Assembly: GCA_902826885.1 (NCBI GenBank) | Contig: CADEGL010000018.1 | Span: 1 to 32,154, forward strand | Origin: an uncultured Alphaproteobacteria bacterium | Lineage (GTDB): Bacteria; Pseudomonadota; Alphaproteobacteria; CADEGL01 | Direction of reading: 5' to 3' | Length of the DNA stretch: 32,154 bases | Shown: positions 8,620 through 16,199 of the stretch, piece after piece | Position numbering within the stretch: position 1 is the stretch's first letter | Layout of the letters: the number at the start of each line of letters is the position of its first letter | Notes under the pieces: generated by a model | What the model was told of the DNA's origin: nothing | The model's database searches: none | Seen by the model: the letters and a program-made list of their open reading frames with translations, nothing else | Translations under genes and position numbers: made by a program

Positions 8620-10080
8620 TCAATGGGGCCGGCTCACATACCAGGGCCCGTCCGGCGCGTAGCCCGCGCGGGTGAACAGCGCCCGCGACGTGTCATTGCC
8701 AGGCAAGATTTGGGCGAGGAGCGGCGCCTCGGGCACAAGCCGCCGTGCCAGCGCCAGTGCCGCGCGCCCGAGGCCGATGCCGTGCCGCGCCGCGTCGATG
8801 CCGATCGATACTTCCCACCCGGCGCCGTCGCGGCGGTCGAGGCGGATGGTGCCCGCAGGGTCGTCGCCATGAAGGACGATGTTGTAGAGGCAATCAGGGT
8901 GGATGCGTCGCGCGGCGAACCAGGCGCGATGTTCTTCCCGCGTCGGCACGCGGGCATCTCGCGCGAAGCGGCGGGTTTCCGGCTGCACCTGCCAACCGAA
9001 CGTCACGGCTTCATCGTCCGCCGTCACCGGGCGCAGTCTGACGGGTGCGCCGTCCTTGGCGTGCTCCGGATCGATCCATGCGGCGATGCGCGCCGCGCCG
9101 CGCCCATCGCAGAGGGATGCGGCGACGGCGGCCATGGCCCGTTGCGCCGGGCGATCCTCGAGCAACGCGAGCGCCTGGTAGGCGGCATCCTTGCCGCCGG
9201 TTGCGATGCGGGTCGCGCCGGCTTTGGCCAAGGAGGCGGCGACCAGGCGCTGGTTGTCCGCGATCACGACCAGGATCGAAGGCAGACCCAGGCAACAGCG
9301 TTCCAGCGCGCTCACGCCGCCCGCGCCGATGGCGATGTCGGATGCGGCCAGAAGCGAGACCATGTCCGGCGCGTCCAGATGAAGCTGAAACCGATCGGGC
9401 ATAGCGGAGATGCGGGCGGTCACGCGGGCCGCGTGGCGCGCGCCATGGCCCAGGACCACGTCGATATGGAGATCGTCAGGCAAGCTCATATTCGAAAGTG
9501 CCGCCAGCACGGAACCGGTCTCGTCGTCCGGGTCGGTGCCGCCGAAATTGATCAACATCCTGCGATGATCGCGTGGATGCGTCGTGCGCCGCGCGCGCAT
9601 GATGGCGAACTCGGGCCGCAAGGGCGCGTAGGCCGGTCCGAGCAGAAGATCGGCATGCGCGGGCACATGGGCCGCATAGTCGCCCGCATTTCGGCCCGCC
9701 GTCGCATCCATCAGCGCATCGCAGTCGTGATCCCGGTCGGCCAAATCGTCGATCGCCAGGACGTGCCGCGCAAATTTCCGCGCCGCCGATTCATACGCGC
9801 GATCCAAGCCGTAGTGGTCCACAACCAGAAGATCACATCCTTCGGGCGCCGAGCGGCGCAACTCTTCCGCGTCGCGAAGGGCCGAGGGTTTCAAAGCCCG
9901 CGTTTCAAAGCCGCCAGCGATCAATTCGGGAACCACCGTCAGGCTTTCCTCACCGACCGCGAAGCGGCAGGTCCAGCCGTCGCGCTTGAGAGCGGCGGCC
10001 ACGGACAGGCAGCGCCGCACATGGCCGCTGCCGATCGCGGCCGAGGCATCCGCGCGGAACAGCGCCAGTTTGGATCGCAC
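8620..10080 (-). CDS. pseG: Bifunctional PseG-PseH fusion (UDP-sugar hydrolase plus N-acetyltransferase)
   Basis: A 486-residue fusion of two Pse-pathway enzymes. Residues 1 to about 340 form PseG, a GT-B-fold hydrolase that releases UDP from UDP-2,4-diacetamido-trideoxy-altrose. The N-terminal loop RADASAAIGSGHVRRC lies at 9-24 and AIGAGGVSALERC at about 250-262. Residues from about 346 to the end form a GNAT domain with the acetyl-CoA loop RHGIGLGRA at about 432-440, matching PseH, which N-acetylates the 4-amino group just before PseG acts. The start is taken as GTG at 10080, with GAGAAAG about 7 bases upstream; a TTG one codon earlier is possible. No separate pseH is visible, supporting the fusion as the source of both activities. 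Confidence 0.9.
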   Translation of the reverse strand: MRSKLALFRADASAAIGSGHVRRCLSVAAALKRDGWTCRFAVGEESLTVVPELIAGGFETRALKPSALRDAEELRRSAPEGCDLLVVDHYGLDRAYESAARKFARHVLAIDDLADRDHDCDALMDATAGRNAGDYAAHVPAHADLLLGPAYAPLRPEFAIMRARRTTHPRDHRRMLINFGGTDPDDETGSVLAALSNMSLPDDLHIDVVLGHGARHAARVTARISAMPDRFQLHLDAPDMVSLLAASDIAIGAGGVSALERCCLGLPSILVVIADNQRLVAASLAKAGATRIATGGKDAAYQALALLEDRPAQRAMAAVAASLCDGRGAARIAAWIDPEHAKDGAPVRLRPVTADDEAVTFGWQVQPETRRFARDARVPTREEHRAWFAARRIHPDCLYNIVLHGDDPAGTIRLDRRDGAGWEVSIGIDAARHGIGLGRAALALARRLVPEAPLLAQILPGNDTSRALFTRAGYAPDGPWYVSRPH

Positions 10081-10092
10081 CAATCGGCTTTC

Positions 10093-11538
10093 TCAGGGCT
10101 TGGCCGCAGGCAGCATGCCGCAACGCTCCAGCGACGCCACGATCTTATCGGCCATGATCGCGTTGCCGCGGCCCAATAGATGCGATGTGTCCTCATAGAC
10201 CCTTTCCGTCACGCCGGTGAAGGCGCCGGTCAAATCCACGAAGCATGTCATCTTGTGGTCGGGGAATTTCTCACCCATTCCGTCGAGCATGGCGCCGGCC
10301 TTCGCGAAATAGGCCAGGCGCGCGTCGATCTCGCGCTTGCTCATGCTCTTGTACATGCGCGCTTCCGTCCCGGCCGCCAGCGGCTTGTCGGGCGAGGCCA
10401 TCATGGGCGGCATGACGAAGAGAACGGGGATGCGAAACTCTTCCGCCGTGGCCGCCATCAACCGGGCACCGGTGTGATAGGTCTCGACCGCCGCATCGAT
10501 ATACGAATCGTCCGTGGGGTCTTCGGCAACCGAGGCCTCGCCGATCTTGGTTTCGCGCCCCGTCAGGTGGCGGAACAGATTGCCCGCTTTTTCCGATCCC
10601 TTCTCAATCACATAGCTGATGGCCAGTTCGTCCAAGAAATAGCGAACCTGGCTGACCAGGCTGCCGATGAAATCGGACAGCGAGCCGAGGACCGTGTAGC
10701 TGCCGTTCAAGCGCTCTTGGTAGTCGCGATGCTTGTCTAAACGGAAGGAGGTGAAGACGCGGCCTTGCTGATCGTAGATCTGTTTGGCGCGGCGGAAATC
10801 CACGGCGCCGCCATAGGAGATGATCAGGTCCGGCTCGTACGCCAAGAGGTCGGTGATCAGGTAAAGGTATTCCTGCGCCGAGCCATATGCGCCGACGCCC
10901 GCGTTGATCACCTCGAGCTTGTCGCGCCCCGGCGGCAGAGCGCCCTTGAGGCGCGCATCGAGCGCGTAAAACACCTTTGAAGGCAGGTTATCGAGCGGCG
11001 TTTCCGCACCGTCACCCTCGACCGTCGAGCCGCCGGTGACGATGACGCGATAGACGTTCGCGGGTTTTGGCTTCTCGTAGAAATACTCCAGCGATCCCGC
11101 GGCGGCGAAGCCCTGCTTGTTGGTCATGCGCCAGCCCACCAGGTCCCACACCTCGTTGGGCTGTTTCAGCATCGAGGTGTTGGGGCGCAGGCGCCAGCCC
11201 AGGATCGGATCGGCGATATGCCAGTGGGCCGAGGCCCACAGCGCGTCCTTGGTGCCGATATAGTCGATGCCAGGCACCTTGCGGGCGGGATTGTCGAACA
11301 GAATCGGCGAGAGCGTGTACCGGGTCAGCAGGAACTTATCGAGGAACTGCGCCGACTGGACGCCGCGCGTGCCGTACCAGATGAAGACGATGCCCAGGCT
11401 GACGATCTCAGCCGCGAGAACAATCGCGAGCAGGCGCAGAAGGATACGCCGCCAGTTGCGCGGTTTCCGTTTCGAACGCCAGTTCTGGAACATGGCTTCG
11501 AAGCGGTTGTTTTCCAGTTCGGGACGATGGTCGCTCAT
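10093..11538 (-). CDS. Membrane-anchored SGNH/GDSL hydrolase-like protein
   Basis: A 481-residue protein with a basic cytoplasmic N-terminus, one membrane segment at about 32-54 and a long extracytoplasmic domain. Residues 169-175 read GGSTVEG, the block I serine motif of SGNH esterases, and EDTSHLLGRGN at 449-459 supplies the DxxH of block V. It follows the MBOAT gene with a 7-bp gap; a second SGNH gene lies just upstream of the MBOAT. This arrangement is like AlgI with AlgJ/AlgX-type partners, in which the MBOAT passes acetyl groups across the membrane and the SGNH protein places them on glycan. Acetyl transfer is inferred; esterase action is the alternative. The ATG at 11538 is the only reasonable start. 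Confidence 0.85.
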   Translation of the reverse strand: MSDHRPELENNRFEAMFQNWRSKRKPRNWRRILLRLLAIVLAAEIVSLGIVFIWYGTRGVQSAQFLDKFLLTRYTLSPILFDNPARKVPGIDYIGTKDALWASAHWHIADPILGWRLRPNTSMLKQPNEVWDLVGWRMTNKQGFAAAGSLEYFYEKPKPANVYRVIVTGGSTVEGDGAETPLDNLPSKVFYALDARLKGALPPGRDKLEVINAGVGAYGSAQEYLYLITDLLAYEPDLIISYGGAVDFRRAKQIYDQQGRVFTSFRLDKHRDYQERLNGSYTVLGSLSDFIGSLVSQVRYFLDELAISYVIEKGSEKAGNLFRHLTGRETKIGEASVAEDPTDDSYIDAAVETYHTGARLMAATAEEFRIPVLFVMPPMMASPDKPLAAGTEARMYKSMSKREIDARLAYFAKAGAMLDGMGEKFPDHKMTCFVDLTGAFTGVTERVYEDTSHLLGRGNAIMADKIVASLERCGMLPAAKP

Positions 11539-11545
11539 GTGCGGC

Positions 11546-12931
11546 TCAGAACTCGAAGTAGATGAACGCGGCGGAGGAGCCGGTGCTGATGGTGATGGCC
11601 AGGGCCCACATGGCGGCGATGGCGGGCCAGACCACGGGCTTGGGCAAGCGCCGCGCCGCTGCCTTCACCAGGCGGTTGTCGTCGTAGCGGCACAGGGCGA
11701 TGAAGGCGGCGAAGAGGAAGAGCGGATAGGCCTGGGCAGCCGCGAAGCTGTTGACGTCACCCCAACTCTGAACGAACGGCGCGGCCAGCACCTTGGTGGC
11801 CGTGGAAAAGTCGGGCGAGCGAAAGAAGACCCAGGCCAAGGTGACGAAGTGAAAGGTCAGCAGCAGCCCGAGCCAGCCCGGCAGGCGGAAACCCGGTGCT
11901 ACGCGGCGAATCGCATGGCCCACGGCCACGCCCGCGCCGTGCAACGCGCCCCAAACCACAAAGGTCCAATTGGCGCCGTGCCATAGACCGCCCAGCACCA
12001 TGGTCACCAGGATGGCGCCGATCTGGCGCGGGAAGCCGCGCCGATTGCCGCCGAGGGGGATATAGAGATAGTCGCGCAGCCAATGAGACAGGGTGATATG
12101 CCAGCGGTGCCAGAAATCGACAATTGAGCGCGCGAGATAAGGCCGCGAGAAGTTGTTGGGCAGATAGACGCCGAGCAACAGGGCCGAGCCGATGGCCATG
12201 TCGGTGTAACCGCTGAAGTCGCAGTAGATTTGCAGCGAAAATCCGTACATGGCGAACAGATTCTCGAGCCCGGTATGCGCCGTCGGATCGGCGAAGATCG
12301 GCGAGATCGCATGCGAGATCGGGTCGGCGAAGACCAGCTTCTTGACCAGGCCGACGGAGAAGATGGCCAGCGCCGGCAGGATGCGGCGGCGCGCGAAGCT
12401 TCGAAGACGGTCGAGCTGAGGAATCAGCTCGTGCGGGCGCAAGATCGGACCCGCGATCAGATGCGGGAAGAAGATCACATAGGCCGCCAGCATTTGCACC
12501 CGTTCCTCGATGCGAAAGCGGCGCGCGAATACGTCCACCACATAGGCGATCAGGGTGAAGGTGACGAAGGAGATGCCGAGCGGTAGTGGCAGGTTCAGAA
12601 TCTTGATCGATGTGTCGGTTTCGCCGATCGAGAGGCGATAGAGGAAATCCGTGTACTTGAAGAAGATGAGGGGCAGGAGCAACGCGACGACGGTCGCGAT
12701 CATGCGCCGCTTGCGGCCGGCTTCGTTCTGCGCCCGGTCCATCCATAGTGCGCCGCCATAGGCCATCAGCATCAGAAGATGCGGCACGGGCGTGTAGATC
12801 GGCTCCCAGTAGCTATAGAAGATCGTGCCGCCCACGATGACGACAAGCAGCCGAAACCGTTGCGGGACCAGGAAATGGACCAGCAGGTAGACGGCGAAGA
12901 AGCCGAAATAGACGGGTGAGCTGAACAGCAC
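11546..12931 (-). CDS. MBOAT-family membrane O-acyltransferase (AlgI-like)
   Basis: A 461-residue polytopic membrane protein of the AlgI/DltB/PatA group. The diagnostic blocks are DFWHRWHITLSHWLRDYLY at 272-290 and GLWHGANWTFVVWG at 315-328, whose His318 is the expected catalytic histidine. Hydrophobic segments occur along nearly the whole length. Its role would be moving acetyl groups from cytoplasmic acetyl-CoA across the inner membrane for O-acetylation of a surface glycan. It begins with GTG at 12931 and has no clear Shine-Dalgarno sequence; a perfect 8-bp hairpin lies 15-33 bases upstream. SGNH genes on both sides are the probable partners. The module splits the Pse genes between pseC and pseG-pseH, so Pse or a Pse-containing glycan is the likely target. 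Confidence 0.92.
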   Translation of the reverse strand: MLFSSPVYFGFFAVYLLVHFLVPQRFRLLVVIVGGTIFYSYWEPIYTPVPHLLMLMAYGGALWMDRAQNEAGRKRRMIATVVALLLPLIFFKYTDFLYRLSIGETDTSIKILNLPLPLGISFVTFTLIAYVVDVFARRFRIEERVQMLAAYVIFFPHLIAGPILRPHELIPQLDRLRSFARRRILPALAIFSVGLVKKLVFADPISHAISPIFADPTAHTGLENLFAMYGFSLQIYCDFSGYTDMAIGSALLLGVYLPNNFSRPYLARSIVDFWHRWHITLSHWLRDYLYIPLGGNRRGFPRQIGAILVTMVLGGLWHGANWTFVVWGALHGAGVAVGHAIRRVAPGFRLPGWLGLLLTFHFVTLAWVFFRSPDFSTATKVLAAPFVQSWGDVNSFAAAQAYPLFLFAAFIALCRYDDNRLVKAAARRLPKPVVWPAIAAMWALAITISTGSSAAFIYFEF

Positions 12932-12945
12932 GTCGGTTTATGGGA

Positions 12946-12964
12946 CGAAGCGGTTTCCGCTTCG
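12946..12964 (-). other. Intercistronic hairpin between SGNH and MBOAT genes
   Basis: A perfect inverted repeat CGAAGCGG-TTT-CCGCTTCG (+ strand) lies in the 35-bp gap between the SGNH stop (12967) and the MBOAT GTG (12931). It begins three bases after the stop in the transcribed direction. The bases that follow are not T-rich, so it does not look like a normal intrinsic terminator. It could be a processing or stability element, or could limit ribosome access to the MBOAT start. Confidence 0.65.
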
Positions 12965-12966
12965 GA

Positions 12967-13935
12967 TCACGGATCTTTCAGGGCCGGATAGAGCGTGTCG
13001 GCCATGAGCTTGTGACCATGGGCGTTCGGATGCGGATCGCCCGGCATGGCCCAGATGCCGGTGGGGTCTTCGTGCTCGAAGGGCGGGTAGAGGTCGATGA
13101 AGGTGAAGCCGCGTTCGGCCGCGACCTGCGCCATCCGCTCGTGAATGTAGAGGAATGGGTAGTTGGTCAGCTGGTGTATGTCGGGCGTGATGGCCAGATA
13201 GACGCGGATGTGATGCGCGCCGGCATAGGCCTTGATGCGATCAAGGCCGGCCAGCATCTGCTTGTAACCCGGAGCGTTGGGATCGTAGACGGCGCGGTAG
13301 TGCGATTCCAGGTTGCCCATGCCGGTTTGGCCGAACAGGCGGTTGGCCGCGATCCATAAGGTCACGGCCAACTGGCTGTGACGCAAAATCCAGCTTCCGC
13401 CGCCTGCTGGCAGGATTTCGGCATCGTTGATGAAATAGTTGATGACGATGTCGGTCGGCTCCAGCTGGGTCAGCCGCTTCAGGAATAGCTCGCTATAGCG
13501 GGTGGTGTTGTAATTGCCGATGCCGGCGTTCAGCACCTGGACGTTCATGCCGTCCTTGCGGAATTTCTCCTCGATCAGAGCGGTCATGGTCTGGTCTTCG
13601 GGCACGCCCCATCCGAGCGTGATGGAACTGCCGAGGAACAGGATGCGGCGTTCGCCCGGCGCCAGAGGCTGCACCGGTCCGCCGCGCAGTCCGTATTCAT
13701 TGGTGCGGATGTCGACATTCTGGAGATGGGCGCTCGCGTTCGGCCGGTGTTCGTGGCCCATGAGCGGATCGTCGCTCTGCCGCTTGAGCGTGTTGGCGTA
13801 TTTCCACATCTCGATGTCGTAGTTCGTACCCGCGGAATTCTTCACGCGCAGGATCAATTCCGCGGCCGCCAGCGAGACGACCAGTGAAATGATCACGGCG
13901 ATCACGGAGAACAGGATGGTGCGGCCTTTGGTCAT
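12967..13935 (-). CDS. Membrane-anchored SGNH/GDSL hydrolase-like protein
   Basis: A 322-residue protein with a membrane anchor at about 7-27 and an extracytoplasmic SGNH domain. LFLGSSITLGWG at 99-110 is block I, with Ser104 as the likely nucleophile. NAGIGNYN at about 136-143 is a block II-like glycine segment, and GDPHPNAHGH at 299-308 supplies the acidic residue and catalytic histidine of block V. It is shorter than the SGNH protein on the other side of the MBOAT, so the two are probably not redundant; one may transfer and the other remove or relay acetyl groups. Its ATG overlaps the pseC stop as ATGA. Function in glycan O-acetylation is inferred from the neighbouring MBOAT. Confidence 0.85.
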   Translation of the reverse strand: MTKGRTILFSVIAVIISLVVSLAAAELILRVKNSAGTNYDIEMWKYANTLKRQSDDPLMGHEHRPNASAHLQNVDIRTNEYGLRGGPVQPLAPGERRILFLGSSITLGWGVPEDQTMTALIEEKFRKDGMNVQVLNAGIGNYNTTRYSELFLKRLTQLEPTDIVINYFINDAEILPAGGGSWILRHSQLAVTLWIAANRLFGQTGMGNLESHYRAVYDPNAPGYKQMLAGLDRIKAYAGAHHIRVYLAITPDIHQLTNYPFLYIHERMAQVAAERGFTFIDLYPPFEHEDPTGIWAMPGDPHPNAHGHKLMADTLYPALKDP

Positions 13936-15167
13936 CGGCGTCCCTTGTCGGTCCTGTTGTCGAGCCCCAGCGCGGCGGCGAGCGCGCGTACCACGCGCTC
14001 CACATCGTCACCGGTCATTTGGGCGGAAAGCGGCAGGCTGAGGGCCTCGGCATAGTAGCGCTCGGCGCCGGGCAGGCTCATGGCGCCGTAGCGGCCGCGA
14101 TAATAAGGCTGGCGGTGCAGGGGAAGATAGTGGACCTGGCTACCGACGCCGTCCTTCGCCATGGCGCGCATGCAAGCGCCGCGATCGACGCCCGCGCGGG
14201 CGAAATCAATTAACGCCACATAAAGATGCCAGCCAGGCGTGTCATGCGGTGTGCGCGACAAGGGCCGGATCACCGGCACATAGGCGGCCAGGGCGCGGTC
14301 GTAGAGCGCCACCAGCTCGCGCCGCCGGGCGGCGAACCGGTCGAGCTTCTTGAGCTGGCTCAGGCCCAGCGCGGCGTGGATGTCGGTCAGCCGGTAGTTG
14401 AAGCCCGGCTCCGGCATTTCGTAATACCAGGGGTTCGCGCTGCCGTCGGGCCCGAAAGCCTGGTCCTTGTCTTCGAACAAGGATGGCTCGCGCACCATGC
14501 CGTGGTTGCGCTCGCGGCGCAGGCGCGCGGCCAGCGTGCCGTCGTTGGTCGTGACCATGCCGCCTTCGCCGCTGGCGATGATCTTGACCGGATGGAACGA
14601 GAAGATGGCCATGTCGGAATGGCGGCAGGAGCCGACCGGCGCTTCCGGCCCGTCCGCGTCCCGATAGGCGCCGCCCAGCGCATGGCAGGCGTCTTCCACG
14701 ATCGCCAGGCCGCGCTTGCGCGCCCGCTTGGAGATCGCCGCCATGTCCGCGGTCTGGCCGTTCATGTGGACGGGGTAGACCGCCTTGGCCGCGCTGCCGG
14801 CGCGGGCAAGCGCGTCTTCCATCGACGCGTCGGTCATCAGCGCGGTCGACGGATCGACATCGGCGAACGTCACCTCCGCGCCCACATAGCGCGCACAGTT
14901 GGCGGTGGCGAGAAACGTGATGGCGGGAACGATGGTGCGGTCGCCCGCTTTGAGGCCGAGCGCCAAGGCAGTCATATGCAAGGCTGCCGTGCCGTTAGCG
15001 CAGGAGATGGCGTGCCGCGCGCCGACGCGCGCGGCGAAGGCCTCCTCGAAGGCCGTGACCGACGGGCCCGTGGTCAGGAAATCGCCGCGCAGCGCCTCGG
15101 CGACGGCGGCCACGTCGTCGTCCTCGATCAGTTGTTTGCCGTAAGGCAGGAACGGTGCCGTGGCCAC
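13932..15167 (-). CDS. pseC: UDP-4-amino-4,6-dideoxy-N-acetyl-altrosamine transaminase
   Basis: A 411-residue PLP-dependent sugar aminotransferase of the DegT/DnrJ/EryC1 family. Visible family signatures are ANGTAALHMTALAL at 57-70, EDACHALGG at 158-166 and SFHPVKIIASGEGGM at 190-204, with Lys195 the expected PLP-binding lysine. PseC transfers an amino group from glutamate to C4 of the PseB product. The identification rests on close match to PseC-type sequence and position immediately after pseB. The start is GTG at 15167, two bases after the pseB stop, with GGAA about 9 bases upstream. The LegC-type aminotransferase in this window, at 29195-30313, is clearly different in sequence. Confidence 0.92.
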   Translation of the reverse strand: MATAPFLPYGKQLIEDDDVAAVAEALRGDFLTTGPSVTAFEEAFAARVGARHAISCANGTAALHMTALALGLKAGDRTIVPAITFLATANCARYVGAEVTFADVDPSTALMTDASMEDALARAGSAAKAVYPVHMNGQTADMAAISKRARKRGLAIVEDACHALGGAYRDADGPEAPVGSCRHSDMAIFSFHPVKIIASGEGGMVTTNDGTLAARLRRERNHGMVREPSLFEDKDQAFGPDGSANPWYYEMPEPGFNYRLTDIHAALGLSQLKKLDRFAARRRELVALYDRALAAYVPVIRPLSRTPHDTPGWHLYVALIDFARAGVDRGACMRAMAKDGVGSQVHYLPLHRQPYYRGRYGAMSLPGAERYYAEALSLPLSAQMTGDDVERVVRALAAALGLDNRTDKGRR

Positions 15168-15169
15168 GG

Positions 15170-16189
15170 TCAGAGTTCCGTCAGGACCTTCTGGAAGGTG
15201 GCTTCATCGAGCCATTCCGCGTTCGCGTCGCTCGTGTAGCGGAATCCCTCGGGCAGGGATTCGATGCCGGCGTCCTGGTAGCGCTCGCGGTTCCAGAAGG
15301 CGAACTGGGGCTCGACCACGAACCGGTCCTTAAGCGCGAAGGTGGTGCGGGCGTCGTCCTCGGTCAGAAGCGCCTCGTGCAGCTTCTCGCCCGGACGGAT
15401 ACCGATGACCTCTTGCTCGAGTGACGGCGCCATCAGCTTCGCCAGATCGACGATCTTCATACTGGGCAGTTTGGGCACGAAGATCTCGCCGCCATGCATC
15501 ATGGCCAAGCTGGCCAGGACGAAATCCACACCTTGCTGCAACGTGACCCAGAACCGCGTCATGCGCGCGTCGGTGACGGGCAGGCTCTTCACGCCTTCCG
15601 CGATCAGCTTGCGGTAGAGCGGCACGACGCTGCCGCGCGAGCCCACGACGTTGCCGTAGCGCACGACCGAAAAGCGGGTGGGCAGGGAGCCCGCCAAGTT
15701 GTTGGCGGCCACGAAGATCTTGTCGGCCGCCAGTTTGCTGGCGCCGTAGAGATTGACCGGGTTGACCGCTTTGTCGGTGGAGAGCGCCACCACGCGCTTC
15801 ACGCCGCAGCGCAAGGCCGCGCCCACCACGTTCTCGGCGCCATGCACATTGGTGCGGATACATTCGAATGGGTTGTACTCGGCGGCCGGTACATGCTTCA
15901 GCGCGGCGGCATGCACGACAAAGTCGATCTCGCGCATGGCCATTTCCAGCCGGTCCTTGTCCCGTACGTCACCGATGAAGAAGCGCAGGTTCGGGTGGTC
16001 CGTGGCCCGGAAGGTCTGAGCCATGTCGTAGTGTTTCTGCTCGTCGCGCGAGAAGACGATGATGCGTTTGGGCTTGTGACGAGCCAGAAGGGTGGCCACC
16101 AGCTTTTGCCCGAACGAGCCGGTTCCGCCGGTGACCAGGATCGAGGCGCCGTCGAGAAGCGGCGCCGGATGGGCGAAGGATCTCAGCAT
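15170..16189 (-). CDS. pseB: UDP-GlcNAc 4,6-dehydratase (C5-inverting)
   Basis: A 339-residue short-chain dehydrogenase/reductase of normal PseB length, catalysing the first committed step of pseudaminic acid synthesis: UDP-GlcNAc to UDP-2-acetamido-2,6-dideoxy-arabino-hexos-4-ulose. TGGTGSFGQK at 20-29 binds NADP; STDKA at 137-141 and YGASK at 148-152 carry the expected catalytic Asp139, Lys140 and Tyr148. The ATG at 16189 is preceded by AAAGG at 6 bases and gives the standard N-terminus. An upstream in-frame start at 16267 would run into the ABC transporter gene and is unlikely. It heads the Pse block and lies 10 bp after the ABC transporter stop. Confidence 0.94.
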   Translation of the reverse strand: MLRSFAHPAPLLDGASILVTGGTGSFGQKLVATLLARHKPKRIIVFSRDEQKHYDMAQTFRATDHPNLRFFIGDVRDKDRLEMAMREIDFVVHAAALKHVPAAEYNPFECIRTNVHGAENVVGAALRCGVKRVVALSTDKAVNPVNLYGASKLAADKIFVAANNLAGSLPTRFSVVRYGNVVGSRGSVVPLYRKLIAEGVKSLPVTDARMTRFWVTLQQGVDFVLASLAMMHGGEIFVPKLPSMKIVDLAKLMAPSLEQEVIGIRPGEKLHEALLTEDDARTTFALKDRFVVEPQFAFWNRERYQDAGIESLPEGFRYTSDANAEWLDEATFQKVLTEL

Positions 16190-16199
16190 GGATGACCTT

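Noticed and set aside
8581-10179. Long open frame on the + strand (over 500 codons) opposite pseG-pseH
   Set aside because: It is antisense to a clearly conserved gene, is rich in Arg, Gly and Ala, has no recognisable motif and is expected from the high GC content. The same holds for the other + strand frames.
12946-12964. Intrinsic terminator inside the operon
   Set aside because: The stem is perfect, but no T tract follows on the transcribed strand, so strong termination is unlikely.
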